Below, piece by piece: positions 24,005-36,130 of a DNA stretch of 64,000 nucleotides; positions within the stretch are counted from its first letter, which is position 1; every line of letters begins with the position of its first letter. The position numbers and the translations under genes were made by a program. The stretch is taken from contig OY720639.1 of assembly GCA_963169105.1 (NCBI GenBank), forward strand, positions 47,287,848 through 47,351,847. The letters run 5' to 3'. The notes beneath the pieces are model-generated. The model was not told where the DNA came from and searched no databases. It was given only the letters and a program-made list of their open reading frames with translations. This DNA comes from Ceriagrion tenellum. Its lineage: Eukaryota > Arthropoda > Insecta > Odonata > Coenagrionidae.

Positions 24005-24625
24005 CGAGGGTAATCCCAAAAATAGTCTCCAACTTTTTAATAAATTTAAATGTACGTTTATTTTTATGATATTTACATCATTTTAAGGGTTAAACATTTG
24101 TCTATTCTTCTACAGAATTGCCATTTTGGTATATCCATTTTTGTAGACGCTGTGAAAGTTTTTTTTTTGCCCATGTCACTCCAGCTCGCCGCCATGTCCT
24201 TGAGAAAGCGTTGAGCCTCATCTTTCACTTCGTCGTCGGAGCTGATTCCCCTTCCGGTCAAATATTCTTACATCTTAGGGAACAGAAGGTAGTCCCTGGT
24301 TGCCAAGTCCGGACTAGAGCGTGGGTGGGTGACGATGTTCCATTAAATTCTTGCAGGAGAGTGACAATTTGACGAGCGATGTGTGGGCGAGCGTTGTAAT
24401 AGAGAATGCTTACGCTCTTGCTTCTTGCGGCGAGCGGCGGCGAGCTGGTGTGACATGGGCATGCAAAAACTGTCACAGCGTATACAAAAAGACATCCACC
24501 GAAATGGCAATGATGAAGAAAAATAGACAAATGTTTAACCTTTAAAATGATGAAAATATCATAGAAAATAATTGGGTATTTAAATTAATAAAAATTGGGA
24601 GACCTTATTTTTGGGATTACCCTCG
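24005..24625 (-). mobile_element. mariner derivative, two copies of one end in inverted orientation
   Basis: It is flanked by TA (24003-24004 and 24626-24627). The ends are inverted: CGAGGGTAATCCCAAAAATA on the left, and CGAGGGTAATCCCAAAAATA on the reverse strand at the right. On the minus strand, VSILYYNARPHIARQIVTLLQEF (a mariner 'lhDNARPHtA' motif with Tyr where the catalytic Asp is expected) is followed, after a frame break, by LTGRGISSDDEVKDEAQRFLKDMAASW near the C-terminus. The N-terminal half, including the DNA-binding region, is absent. About 200 bp at each end are reverse complements of each other, so the right arm is a second copy of the transposase 3' end and not the normal 5' end. 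At 621 bp it is half the length of an intact mariner. Confidence 0.85.
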
Positions 24626-24996
24626 TACGATGACAGCATGCAATAATATTTTTATAAGTCAGACAATCAACACCTTTTTCAAAATTTGGTCACGTTTAGC
24701 AATAAATTTTAGATCTATCTTCCTGCCAGTGACTAATAAAGGCCGACTACGTCTCATCCACTTCAATGAGGGCTCCATGGAGAAAAATACACGGTACAAA
24801 AACGGTCTTCAGATAAAGCCCTTCACGCCTGAGCCGAAAGCTTATCAGCCGCTTTGGAGGGCGTCAATGGACACCCAGCTTCAAAGTATACATAAATACT
24901 CGCCATTGTTTTTCCGCGAAGGGCCTCTCAATCATTGGCCACAATGTCCCCATAAATATCACCGCTGCCTTCATAAGGCCGAGAGTTTGATTGGAC

Positions 24997-25005
24997 CATA
25001 AAAAG
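24997..25005 (+). promoter_or_regulatory. TATA-like box upstream of the peptide-precursor gene
   Basis: CATAAAAAG lies about 235 bp upstream of the start codon. A start site near 25028 would give a 5' UTR of about 210 bp. No strong initiator is evident, so this is only a candidate. Confidence 0.3.
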
Positions 25006-25237
25006 AGAGGTGCCATTCTCTGCGCGGAGTATATGAAACCAGAGGTTTGATTTGTGAGTCGCCCAAGGGTGGTGGGGGGCAGGGGATGTCGCGATTACCG
25101 AAGAGCGTGGGAACTTTCATCCCTCCCCGGCCAATCTCGAGATTTTCATTTCCACACCCGCGGATATGAGTGGGTGTTGGGGGACGCTTTTTAACCGACC
25201 GCACCCCGCGGTGACAAGGATCATTCCCGCTTTCGCC

Positions 25238-25331
25238 ATGGCCGCATCCGCTCCAGCCTCTCTGGGCCTCCTCTGCCTCCTCATCACGGTCTTCGGCTTC
25301 GTAGCATCGACAGAGCAACGTGTGACCCAGG
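25238..25331 (+). CDS. Secreted peptide precursor, exon 1 (signal peptide)
   Basis: Coding exon 1 of a putative two-exon gene (partner 54160-54491). ATG at 25238 has a good context (GCCATGG). It encodes 31 complete codons plus the first base of codon 32. Residues 1-24 form a signal peptide: a short polar start (MAASAPAS), a hydrophobic core LGLLCLLITVFGFV, and an A-S-T cleavage site after residue 24. The mature chain then begins TEQRVTQ. The exon ends CAGG followed by the donor GTGAGT (25332-25337), a strong consensus. The phase (1) is the same as at the acceptor of exon 2, and the hybrid codon is GGT (Gly32). The product would be secreted through the regulated pathway. I do not recognise the family. 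The main uncertainty is the join across 28.8 kb: an extra exon between the two would have to keep phase 1 on both sides. Confidence 0.65.
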
Positions 25332-25339
25332 GTGAGTTT

Positions 25340-28280
25340 CTTTGAGAAAAAAATCCACCGATGATAATTCCCGGCTTGATGACTTTGCCTTCGCTTGTTT
25401 ACTTTTTTAGCCCAAAAAAGGTCTTTATCCCCATTTCAGGGGTCGACTATTCTTTTCGATGCATGTAAAAAGAAATGCGTTTGGCTTAGATCGAGGACAA
25501 TAGAATTTTTTCATTAAATGAATGCCAGTTCCTTGCATGGAAGAGAACCGTCAATCGAAGTGCTCGTGTAACGTTATTGGTTGATTGCTATAGCACCACT
25601 GAGAATTTAGAAAGGAAAATGAAGTAGCCAAGTTAAGACTAATTATTGAACTTGTTCATTATTTCGTTCCATGAGACTTTTTCATATAACATTAAAACTT
25701 GACACTCAGTTTCACTACATATTTTTTGCTTTTAAGGCATATTATTTTGGTCTCTATCCAATAAATTTTCATTATATTCTTCGAAAAATACTTCTATTTA
25801 ACTGCTGATTCCTTTTGTGGGATTTATATGGAATTAATTTGCGATTTCAAATGTCCTACGAAATAAGCATTCAATGTTTGATCACCTTCGTGGGCGGCAG
25901 ATATCGCTTAGTTGTCTTCGGTATTTCAATGAGTTAATTATAAAATCAGTTCATCTTACCTACGGAACGCAACGTTTCCTATAACCTAAAAATACTACCT
26001 AGTTATTGAGTTTTGGGTACCTTTTTCGATTCGGCCGCCATGGAGCTGCGCGCCAAAAATACGCACAGCCGAGCAATGCAAGATTGCTGCTTCAAGCACA
26101 TTTCTCGAAAGCCTGTGAGAAGCAGCATTTATTTTTTTTAAAGCAGTCAGAGGGTAAATAGGTGTAATGATTCCACTTTACAGATCCATTTGACACGTTC
26201 AGACATTTTTCAATGACTATATATGGCCATTTAATTAATGAAACCCACAACATATCTAATATGGTACCATATAGCCTTTTTTAATGGAATTATAGAGCCT
26301 GATATTTTACTACAACGAACATCAAACACCCTTTAAATTGGAAAGAAAAAGTCACGTACTTGAAAGTTCCATTTGCAGTGACGATGCCCCGGAGAAAAAG
26401 CTTTATAGGCACACGCCAACAGTGCATCTCTTTATAGATATTGTTCGCAGGTCTGCTGTCGCTGAGAATATTCTAGGAAGAAAATAATATGACTTCAGTT
26501 TCCATCGCTCCTGATATTTTTCTTTCACAAAAATACATTTGATTCGATTAACTATTTTTAATTAAGGGTTATGGCCAGCCAGAACGGTTGTTCACAAATG
26601 TGCGTCACGGAAACCTGAAGACGATACCAAACTGTGGTCTAGTTTTGAAGTAAAATTATTTTCTCGTTAAAATATTTTTTTTACGAATGAGAATTTATAA
26701 CCCACCTCTAAAAAAGTACCCATTCCTTCCGGTAGTTAGATTTCTTAGCGAGTAATCTTCTTAAAAATCACTGACACTATTACGTGTCAATTTATTTGAA
26801 GATTATTTCTCCAATGGGTTTTTTCGGGGAGTATTTAAAATCCTGTCAATTGATAGAGGAAGTGATCTGGGTTTGATTTGATCTGCGTCTATCTCGGTCA
26901 CTGCTTGGGTTTATTAGTAAAAGTGTTCTGAATCATAATCGGGAGTAATAAACAAATGTTACCCATGAAATATTAACTCACTGTAAAGATCAAAAGGTTA
27001 GCATAAAACAATTTCAGGCGTCGTTCAAAGCATTGCGAAAATCACGATGTTTTTAAAGTTAAAAATGACCTAGTATCTTTTAGAATAAAAATCCGTGGAA
27101 TGTGCGTCACAAAAGAAACAGGATGTCGTGATCCAATTCGCCGACAGAGTGAACGTAAAGTTATCAGATAGTCTCTCGCCTGATCAGCGATCAGATAGGA
27201 GTATGAATAGAGGCTACTCCACCGCAAGAAATAATTACCCGTTGAGAATGCGTTTCCAATGTACCGAATCAATTACTCTCGGGTCGAATGCGCCACGTTG
27301 GAATCGGCCTATTAGCACTTATGGTAAAATACTGATTAGGCACTTGGGCGCACTTACGAGGTATAACACGTTGGATATTTAGAATTGATAATTGTGCATG
27401 CCACTTAGAACTGAGTTTTTGCATCCAGAGGAGCAGCTGTGCTAAAAATAAGCGATAGTTCCATCCATTTGATACATGTTGTATCTGTATTAAATGACTT
27501 CTCGCTGATTAGGATATTGGAACATAGCTTTGCACTCATAACGTGAATTCAGCGCAGAGTGAAACAAAACTATGTATTGACCAATATATACTGTTGCCGA
27601 AGTGATAAATTGTTTTCAAATTATACCAAATTCTAACCCTACGAAAATGAAAAACTCAACCGTATAAGCCCACATAATTTTCATAAAAAATGGTTCAGCC
27701 AGATAAGCTTGGGGATCCTGTCAGGTGGTGATGACAGTTTGGCAAAACTTCGATTTGTTCATTTTTATCGTCGCTGACAAATATAAACTATTTTGTATAT
27801 AAATTGATATCAATAGAATCTAGAATAAATAATTTTTCAATTAGACGACAAGAGTGAACACCTACGTAATTATTCATAGCTTTAATTAGAGCGACTGAGA
27901 GATGCTAAGAAAAATGTCTCTGATATATTCACACATAATATGGCGGAGTACCATCCAAGATGAGTAACGATGTACTTCTCTCGTAAATAAATTTAAATAG
28001 TTGCTAATGGTATAATTCAACCAACCTTAAATATATTACACATGCAAAAACAAGTTATTGTGAAAGTTTGAAAGAAAGTTACTGGCGGAAATTAACAGAT
28101 TGCATACCATAAAATTTTAACTTAAGTATGTAATGGGTGATGATTTTCATGTAACGTTCTACTGAGCTGGATTTTATTTACGCCAGTTTACAGTAATGTC
28201 AGGGTAATTAATTCAGATTTACGTCAATTTGCTAACGATTGATATAAATATATATTTAAACATACCGGTCAACCGATAGT
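25340..28280. other. First 3 kb of the intron, no gene or repeat recognised
   Basis: AT-rich sequence with no coding signal, no clear inverted ends and no match to other parts of the window that I can see. Confidence 0.45.
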
Positions 28281-28286
28281 ATTGCG

Positions 28287-28591
28287 GGGGATCGGGTAGG
28301 TGTGATGGCTAGAGTACTGACTAACGATACGGACGGCCAGGGTTCAAATCCCTGCAGAGGAGGATGTTTTTCAGAGGAAACCCGGTCCCTACTTGGGTGT
28401 CTTGTGGAGGGCACTTCAAGTACAGTACTCCGTCTGTCGGATGAGACGTTAAGCCGTGGTCCCCTTGGCGCCTATCTTTAAGAGCAGGCTAATGCCGACG
28501 CCGGGTTTCTATCTACCCTTCCTCCCTTACCTATCCCCTATTGCGCAAATGACCTTAGCTGTCGGTCGCCTCCAAAAATATCCAATCCGAA
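28287..28591 (+). mobile_element. tRNA-derived SINE (family S1), full length with target duplication
   Basis: The 305 bp element is flanked by AGTATTGCG at 28278-28286 and 28592-28600. It has a pol III A-box-like GGCTAGAGTA near 28308 and a B box GGTTCAAATCC at 28341. The body follows ('TTTTCAGAGGAAACCCGG', 'GTCGGATGAGACGTTAAGCC', 'GCCGGGTTTCTATCTACCC'). A tail with ATCCAATCC ends the element. Other copies are at 41731-42029 (minus), 37415-37580 (partial) and 62318-62425 (partial, minus). Confidence 0.85.
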
Positions 28592-28659
28592 AGTATTGCG
28601 TCGGTAATACCGGTCCGGTACAAGCAGTGCTAAAAAAGTACTCTTCGGTTAAAAAACGG

Positions 28660-31600
28660 TGATAAATAAAAAACACTCATTAAATAAAACATATAAATTA
28701 CGGGTTTCGTTTAAATTTTGAATTCGGGGCCATAAACCCAAGTCATAACAATGCTTTAACGGAGACGAAATTTGAAAAATATAATTCATGCTTCGTTTAC
28801 ACTGCAACATGGATGGTTATTTATAACATATAAGTGTACTTCAATAAGAGTAGCCCAAGGATTTGTTTTTGAATCGCTTGCAAAATTATTAGAATGTGCT
28901 CTCAATGTCTCACAATTCGCGCTTCAATCACCTTGTCATAAATATAATCTTTCCAGAGATAAAAGTGAATTCCAGGTTATCACCATAAAACTAGAAATTT
29001 CATACCCTGAAAATGCAAGGAATAAGAGTAATTCAACATTTGATTGAAAAAACATTTATATCCCATCAAAGAATAGTTTTAAATATACCAGTCATTTCCA
29101 TTAGCTTAAACAACCACCTGATGCATGTAATTCATTGGTTCCGGCATATTTGACCGATGCTAATGGCTGTTTAGCAAAGCTGACACTTGTGGAGGTAAGA
29201 AAATACGACTATTTAAGTGGAAATTCAAGAATCTGAAAACATGAGAAGTTGAAGAAAAACGAGTGAGAAAAAACAAGTGGATTTCGGTTTGCGTGCAAAA
29301 ACGAGTTAAAGGAGAAAGGTTTTTTTTTAAAATTGAATTCAAGAGTACAAGCATGTTTTTCATACCTTGGAAATCATCCAGTTACGCTTTCCTTCCATGT
29401 AACCAGGTTTGTCGATGGATTACATATCCTGGATGATCTGCGTAAAGGAAAAAGTCACGATCTCTTAAAATATGTACATACATGATTAAAAATAATAATT
29501 TCTTCGCAGCGGGTGCAATGGAACGCAAACGGTGCATACCGTTTGTATACCGTCGCTGGTTGAGACGACATAACATTTTTATTTAAATTAAGAACAAAAG
29601 AAACTCGGAATTCTTTAGCTCTGGATCTTTAAGATGAATGCTGACACCAAAGTGCTCACGCCAAGAAATACTCCTAGAGTGCTCGCACGGGGCTCATATG
29701 TCACCCATTACAGTATAGGATTTTGTAACAAAATTGAGCTAAAGCAAGAAAAATAGGTCCATTTAGACTATCAAATAAAGTTTCAGATATTATCTGTAGA
29801 GATCAAAAGCCTTATTACAACTTTGGTTATGATGTAACCATGGATAATTAGTTCACCAGTGTGCTTGCAAGCAAAGGACTCCTGCGGAAACGAAACACAG
29901 TAGAGATGGACCCTAAGAAGCAACAAACCAGAGATACCATCATCATTCAAGACCAGTGAGGGCAGAGAAATGAATTACTCCACCTCTGGGTTCCAACGTA
30001 ATATTACTCTAGCCAGCTGTGTTTCGAAGAGAAACAAAGCCGTTTTACTGCCATCAAGTTGAAATTTCACTTCGAGCGGTAGATGAAAATAAAATTTAGT
30101 TTAAAACAGTAAATTATGAATAAAAAGAGCCATAAAATAATATATTTAATTAATTTTGTGCAGATATATACGCTTTCCACTCGCGATATTTCGAGGCTTA
30201 AATCCGTTTGCTGGGGCCGCAGAAAATTTTACCTGTTGTCGAGACCCCGTGGAAGGGTCGACTCTCATTTAACTGGACTTAGTATCGCAAAACTTACAAT
30301 TAAGCAGCCACAGTTTCATTGGAATGCCAGAAGGATGGAATTTTGAGAGATAATAATGTTATAAGAGAGAAAGAGGCCTAAAATATTGCACAATCTGAAA
30401 TGGTAAAGTAAATTTGAACATTCAAGCTGACGATTTATTTTGGTTTAGACGGGCATTATGAAATTCAATAATCGGATAACGCGCTATAATTTACAACCAG
30501 ACTGTCATTGAAAACATTTAAGCAAGCATAAAATATAACAGCCCGTAAGTTGAGACTTAAGTCATCAACAACGATTATTTGAATGACGGCGGCATGAACA
30601 GTTAAGTAAATCACACAAACAGAAATTTAGCTCTAACTTTCGCTCTTACAAGATGACAGCTCGACTTTCAAAATCAGCGGATCATTTTTCAGTCTTTCAT
30701 TGGAATATGAATGCATCTTGATTTGTGCAATAGTATACCAACGCAGACACTATAATTTAGAGTGACTGAAATTATAGATACTATTGTCGCTGAAAAATTC
30801 CCCCAAAGTTGGTAACACAGGTCTTCCGGTTTGAAGGCGAAAGCGCACAACACGGTGCAGTCCAGGATATTCAATTGGAGAGGAATGAATCCGAGGCTAT
30901 AGTTTGTGCTTTCACTCGAAAAGAGAAATTTCGTAAATCAGCTCCTTAGTTTGGGAAACTTTTTTGGCTAATGTTTATACCCTGCGAAATATTTACCGAG
31001 AAATTGAAAATTTTCCGGTTTTATAGAAACTATCCAATAAATAATAAGGATAAGAAGAATTTCTATTTAAGGAGTTCTTTTTATTGTAAATGAATATATT
31101 AGTATGCTGATGAGAGGCATGTGAAGCTGTTAGAAGTTAATTACCTTCGATGTTGGTATCATACCGAGCATTTATAGATTTTTGTTCCAAACGTTCCCTA
31201 GTATCCTCAATTGGAAGTTATTATAAAACGTTCTACACAAAACTGTTAGCGTTCCTGCCAGCAGGTTTCTTGACCTCATCTTGCTATATGTCATACTTAA
31301 TGCTGCCCACAAATCCCATTATTATCATTCCTCTTCTTGACCTGAACAGCATTCTTTGCGCTATCGCCACCTTCAAAATTCGACCTCCTGTTCATACATC
31401 CTCCATCCACTTTCGCCGACAAATTTTAAACATACACCAAACGATTTTAATGTAATTGTTTAACATGCATACCAGGAGTTCTACTGCCGTGAAACGTCTC
31501 CCGACACTGTCAACACCATTGAGACAATATAAAAATATAGCAGGTGAAATGAGTTGAAATTGTCAGGAGAAAAATTCAGCCGGTCCCGGTCCAGGCAGGT

Positions 31601-32160
31601 TTTTTTCTCGTGAAAATTTCAACATCATTTAGGTATATGGAGAGGGCACTTCGTCATCAAACTGACGCCCAACAACCGAAATAACAATCATACTGTTTAA
31701 CCCTGCTTTGGATAGCACGACGGAATGAACGACTTAGCGGATGTAAAGCAAGAATATCAACCATCTGTTTGATAATTAACTCTTGAAATATATATTCGCT
31801 ACTTAGTGCTATGAATTCTACCCTATTTTACTCTATTTTTCACCAGGAATGGGGCTATTATCAATTTTAATATACAAACAATTTATTTACGGAGAATGTA
31901 TATGCAAGAAGTGAATGCATGTTGGTTTCGAGTAATTTATCGATGAGATAAATTGTAAAATTGTGAAATTAGTGCATCAGCTCGCAGGCGCTGTAGTAAA
32001 TTAGAGGGTTAACGTAGATAGCGAACTAGCTTCAGCTTCTAGCACTGGTCAGCATGGCAAGTGCCCCCTCCGTGTACCTCAATGGATAACACTGAAAGAG
32101 CGAAGGTCAGGAAAAAAGATCTGACGCAAAATACCATTCAGCAGAATTTCCGTTTCCAAC
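28660..32160. other. No gene seen (3.5 kb, intronic)
   Basis: No recognisable coding or repeat structure on either strand. AT-rich with dense stops. Confidence 0.45.
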
Positions 32161-32164
32161 TCCG

Positions 32165-32545
32165 CTTGATCTACTTGAATGTCATCATTATCATTGGTCG
32201 TTCAATGCTAAGATTGGTTGACTGCAGTCCTCCACCCTTCCCTATCTAATGCTACTTCCCTTGCCTCCTGGTTATGCATTTGCCTCTTTATTTTGTCCAT
32301 GAACCTATTCCTAGGTCTTCATCTGAGGATTTTTCCCTCTATTTTACCTTCAATTATGTTCTTCACAAACCCATTGTGTCTCAGGGTGTGTCCAATTCAT
32401 CTTCCTTTTCTTTTCTCTATTTAGTTCCTTATGGTTCTCTCCTCTTCTTTTCTTCTGATCACTTCATCATTTCATATTTTGTAAGTCCATTTTATCTTCA
32501 GCATCCTCCTCCAGCACCAGGCTTCGAAGGCTTCTAGTCTGTTCT
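32165..32545 (-). mobile_element. LINE 3' fragment (group D), copy 1
   Basis: The minus strand aligns with the better copy at 53665-54050: an 'MLKIKWT' region, a basic middle, then a GKIEGK-like region and 'RAAVNQ'-like end. Many indels and stops are present. It shares the non-coding 3' end 'GAACGACCAATGAT' with that copy. Confidence 0.7.
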
Positions 32546-32829
32546 GGCCAGCTTTTGAATGTATACACCACAAAACGTTACCCAACAATTGGAATTCAAT
32601 GGAATGGGATGTAAAAAAGTTACGAGGAATTAAAATGAGGCTCACGACCTTTTAGTCGATGCAAATGCGCGATACCAACCGAAAAACAGTGCCATAAAGC
32701 ATGGTTTCTATATGATTTTTTGGCTGCAATATGATTTTAGAAATTACTACGCTGAGGTGTAAGTTAAAAACTAAACTCTGAGAATCGTTTCATTAATTAA
32801 GAATATTGATATCACTAGATCATTTTTCT

Positions 32830-33005
32830 TGGTTTTTCAACCCTAAGATTGATTGGCTCCAATCCTCCACTCTTCCATACCTAATACTACTTCCCTTACT
32901 TCCTGCTATCTCTTCATATGTACTTTCCTCTTTATTTGGTCCATGGACTTATTTATGGGTCTTTCTCTTGGGAAATACCCTCTATATAATATTTGACTAA
33001 AATAC
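32830..33005 (-). mobile_element. LINE 3' fragment (group D), copy 2
   Basis: A shorter and more diverged copy of the same terminal segment. 'TTTATTTGGTCCATG.ACTTAT' and 'CTCC..TCCTCCACTCTTCC.TA..TAAT' are shared with the copies at 32165 and 53665. Confidence 0.6.
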
Positions 33006-33009
33006 TTCC

Positions 33010-33895
33010 CTCTTAAGATGGAAATGCATTGCTTATTTGTGTTTCCCTGAACTTTCTCCATTTCTTCGAATAAACCTTTTATTGACGAGATACTTAACGG
33101 ATATAGAGTGGGTTACCAGGTTTACCCTTCAATAAAGATTTCACAATGCGGAAGAGTTCCTTTGTGAGTTGATCACTTCCGTCAGTGCCATTTTTTACCA
33201 AGCACAATCCAGTTTTGGCCTCCCGCCATTTCATTTTAGAGGACCGAAATGTATGCCGTAAATCATATCGTCATCGAATGGCACATAGTCGAATTAACCA
33301 GGCCCAGAGCAGTCCCGTCCAGTCCATGCACAACATTCATAATTAATAGCACCCAGTCTTTCTTCCTCTTATATTGAAGAGAGGGTTCAGTGAGCATGCG
33401 AGAGTTAAGACGCTACAAAGTCAGAAACGGGAGACGCATGACTTGATTGAACGAATAAAGTCGGCAGTTATGATGATCCAATTACTAAATGTGAAAGCCT
33501 GGGACTTTAAGAGATAACGCCATCCTCTTACGAACCAACGCCCCATCGAGAACGGGCTTTGAGCTCACTTGTGAATGTAATGCGCGATCAGAACATCCTC
33601 TTAAGACAGGATTTCATTGCTTCGGGAGTTTTTCCACAATCATCAAAGATGACACGATGAAAATCGTGGCTCAGAAAATCATTCAGCCGCTTGGAAAAAA
33701 TATAATATTAGTTCATCCCAATTATTAAAAAAGGAATAAATGGAGTCTGGACACATGGCAGTGAACTAACAAGCATGGTTCAGAAGTAAAATGCCTAGTT
33801 AATTCCATACATTCAATTTAAATTTTACTTTAATGTGTTGAATTAACTAGGTAAGTATTATTCTCCTTAACCACGTTTTAATCACGTAATTTCCA
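33010..33895. other. No gene seen
   Basis: No recognisable coding or repeat structure. Confidence 0.4.
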
Positions 33896-33899
33896 CCAA

Positions 33900-34034
33900 C
33901 CCTGCTGGAAATGTCCCCAAGGGGATATGGGGTGTACCCTATGGGGATCCCCTTGAGCCCATGGGGATCCCCAAGGGGACACCCCTGTCCCCTTCGGGAC
34001 ACCCCATATCCCCTTGGGGACATTTCCAGCAGGG
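33900..34034. mobile_element. Short palindromic MITE, 135 bp, perfect 36 bp inverted ends
   Basis: The ends are CCCTGCTGGAAATGTCCCCA (33900 onward) and its exact complement at the right. The arms 33900-33935 and 33999-34034 are perfect over 36 bp. The middle repeats CCATGGGGATCCCC and CCAAGGGGAC motifs, so the whole can fold into one GC-rich hairpin. AA precedes and follows, which could be a 2 bp target duplication. Confidence 0.8.
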
Positions 34035-34715
34035 AAGTGACGCCTGAAACCTACTTAAAACCATTGAAACATGTTTTATTTGCGAAAAATATGATCCACC
34101 TAATATGGCAATCGTGCCCCACCCTCCGTAATCCAATGTACTATTCAGCATTAAAAATTTTTTTCTCGTGGTATTTACATCCATTTTTCATTACGATGAT
34201 TCAGCCTGTAATACGGATATCTATTGCGAGTTAACTGCTCAACTGATCTGTTAAATATGGCCGATTGAACATTTTCATGGCTTCGATATCTCCTGGGCTA
34301 TTGTACCATTTGATTCCATCTCTCCTCCTTTTCAATATACATCCTTATCCCACGTAGTTTCTTTAATAATTTTTTCGGAATCAATGAATTAGCAAATAAA
34401 TATAGTGTGCCCGTAATATCTCAAGCGTATATTTTTTATCTTCTCTATTTTGTGGCATGGATGCCAAAGCAAATGAGGCTTTCACCAATGGAATGGAAAT
34501 GATATACAAGGGCGATCATTAACAAATTAAAATGGGCCAATCTAATTAATGAGAGCGTCGAGAGCTTGGTAAAAACTGCCCTTGAAGCTAAATGTTGACA
34601 GGGATCAAACCTTGATGGAAAATATAGATGTTAGGAATATATAAGTGGATAGTTGATAGGGCGCGGAAAACTGAACGCCGAAGAGGGAGCCGATATTGAG
34701 GGGGATGGCTATATT

Positions 34716-34960
34716 TCTACATCTACATCTACATACTACCCTGCGAGCCGCCGCATTGGCGTGTGGCAGGGGGGTGTAAGGCCACCAGCCGTGTAAAGAT
34801 GTAAGGCTTTGGCAGGGGAAGTTGTGATGCGTATAATGGGAGTGTATTAAGTAGAGCTAAGTTTTTAATCTTGCCATTTATTGTGCGCGGAAAGAATGAG
34901 TTTTTGTACCTATCTGATCGGCAGTGTATCTTTCTTATTATATATTAAGATGAACGAAAA
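34716..34960 (-). mobile_element. CR1-like LINE 3' end with (GATGTA)n tail
   Basis: The minus strand reads SDRYKNSFFPRTINGKIKNLALLNTLP, then a 3' UTR with 'CCACACGCCAATGCGGCGGCTCGCAGGG', and ends in GATGTAGATGTAGATGTAG. The same end is seen at 20389 and 62100 (without tail) and at 44187 and 46486 (with tail). 5'-truncated. Confidence 0.8.
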
Positions 34961-35410
34961 TAAGAACTGGCATAACAGTTTATGATGAAGGTTTTCGCGG
35001 CGTTCATAGGAATTAAGCGGGTTTTACGGTTTCCCTCCCGTCGATCATGATGGTGGCTAAGTTTCTAATACTCTGCTATAAGGATCGAATCTTATTCGCC
35101 AGATTTCTTGGAATGAAAATCACCCTTGAATTTGATAGATGATGCACTTGGCTTGGGGTTTTTTCCCCATAATGCCATCGAATGCCTTGATATAATCATG
35201 ATGCGAACGCAGAGAAATACTGAAAGTCCGCCTAATTCATCGAAGGAGTGCTACACATGGAATTAGGAAGGAAACAGGCGGCTGGTGGAAATAAATCGTT
35301 GATAGATTAGGTGGAGAATAGGGTGTAACAGAGAACAGGATACGGTAGGTTGTAGTAGAGTGGAAAATGTTGGTAATTGAATCGCCATTTAAGATAGGAT
35401 GAAGAGTGTC
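34961..35410. other. No gene seen
   Basis: No recognisable coding or repeat structure. Confidence 0.4.
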
Positions 35411-35415
35411 AGAGA

Positions 35416-35960
35416 TAATGAATGAATGAATGAATGGTTTATTGATGCTCTGGGAAACCCATAAGAGCAAAAAAGAAAAAACATAAGTACAGAAAACATT
35501 CTGCTCAAAATACAATAATTATAAAATAATCATAGCATAAACGTAAGAGCAATTGAAAACAAAGGTTCTAACAAAAATGAAATTAATCAACACAAAGATT
35601 CTTACATTTCAAAACAACAGTGCTACTGTTTTAAATATTCGTACAATTTCCTCTTAAAAGATTCCGGAGTGGAGGAGCATTTTATTGAGGGGGGTAATGA
35701 ATTCCAAAACTTGGATGCTATAATCGGGAAGGAATTTAGGTATTGGTTGGTACGGGCTTGGGGTACGTGGAGAAGGTTTAGGTCTGCCCGAATTCTTCTG
35801 ACGGAAACGGTAGTTCTGAGGGTAAATAGGTTGTAGAGGTATTCAGGCATATGAGTATGAAAGAGGGAGAACAGAAAACACCCTAATGAGGAACTGAAGA
35901 AATAATTGAAAAGGAATAAGTGAGTAAGGTGAAACACACCGTTTGAGAATTTCATGCAAT
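35416..35960 (-). mobile_element. LINE 3' end (group B) with (ATTC)n tail
   Basis: The minus-strand frame 35955-35623 ends RTTVSVRRIRADLNLLHVPQ, TNQYLNSFPIIASKFWNSLPPSIK and TPESFKRKLYEYL. This is the usual final segment of Jockey/CR1-type LINE proteins ('R....l..P..RT..y.nSF...a..lWNsLP...'). The stop at 35625 is followed by a 3' UTR of about 190 bp and a CATTCATTCATTCATT tail (35416-35440). A second copy in the other orientation at 56871-57843 carries another LINE inside its 3' UTR. 5'-truncated near 35960. Confidence 0.85.
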
Positions 35961-36004
35961 TTTAGTACGCATTGAAAAAAATAAATACACTGCTACGAAG
36001 GCCT

Positions 36005-36106
36005 CTCCGGGTTTCTTATTTATCGGTAATCTTCGGGTTTACCCGCGTGGAACCATTTTTATGGACGATCGTTTCGCCAGCATTCCAGTTGGCTTCATCA
36101 GGTCCT
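36005..36106 (-). mobile_element. Penelope-like terminal fragment with hammerhead-like core
   Basis: On the minus strand: GGAC, CTGATGA (36101-36095), then a stem GCC...GGC with a loop (36094-36076), then GAAAC (36075-36071), GATC, and GTCC (36066-36063, which pairs with GGAC). The CTGATGA/stem/GAAA layout is that of a type-I-like minimal hammerhead, as reported for Penelope-like elements. One extra base follows CTGATGA. Close copy at 43138-43180. Confidence 0.5.
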
Positions 36107-36130
36107 AATTAATTGTTAATATATGATGGT

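Noticed and set aside
24971..25318. 115-codon minus-strand frame over the first exon of the precursor gene
   Set aside because: It is antisense to a convincing signal peptide, ATG context and splice donor; its own sequence has no recognisable domain.
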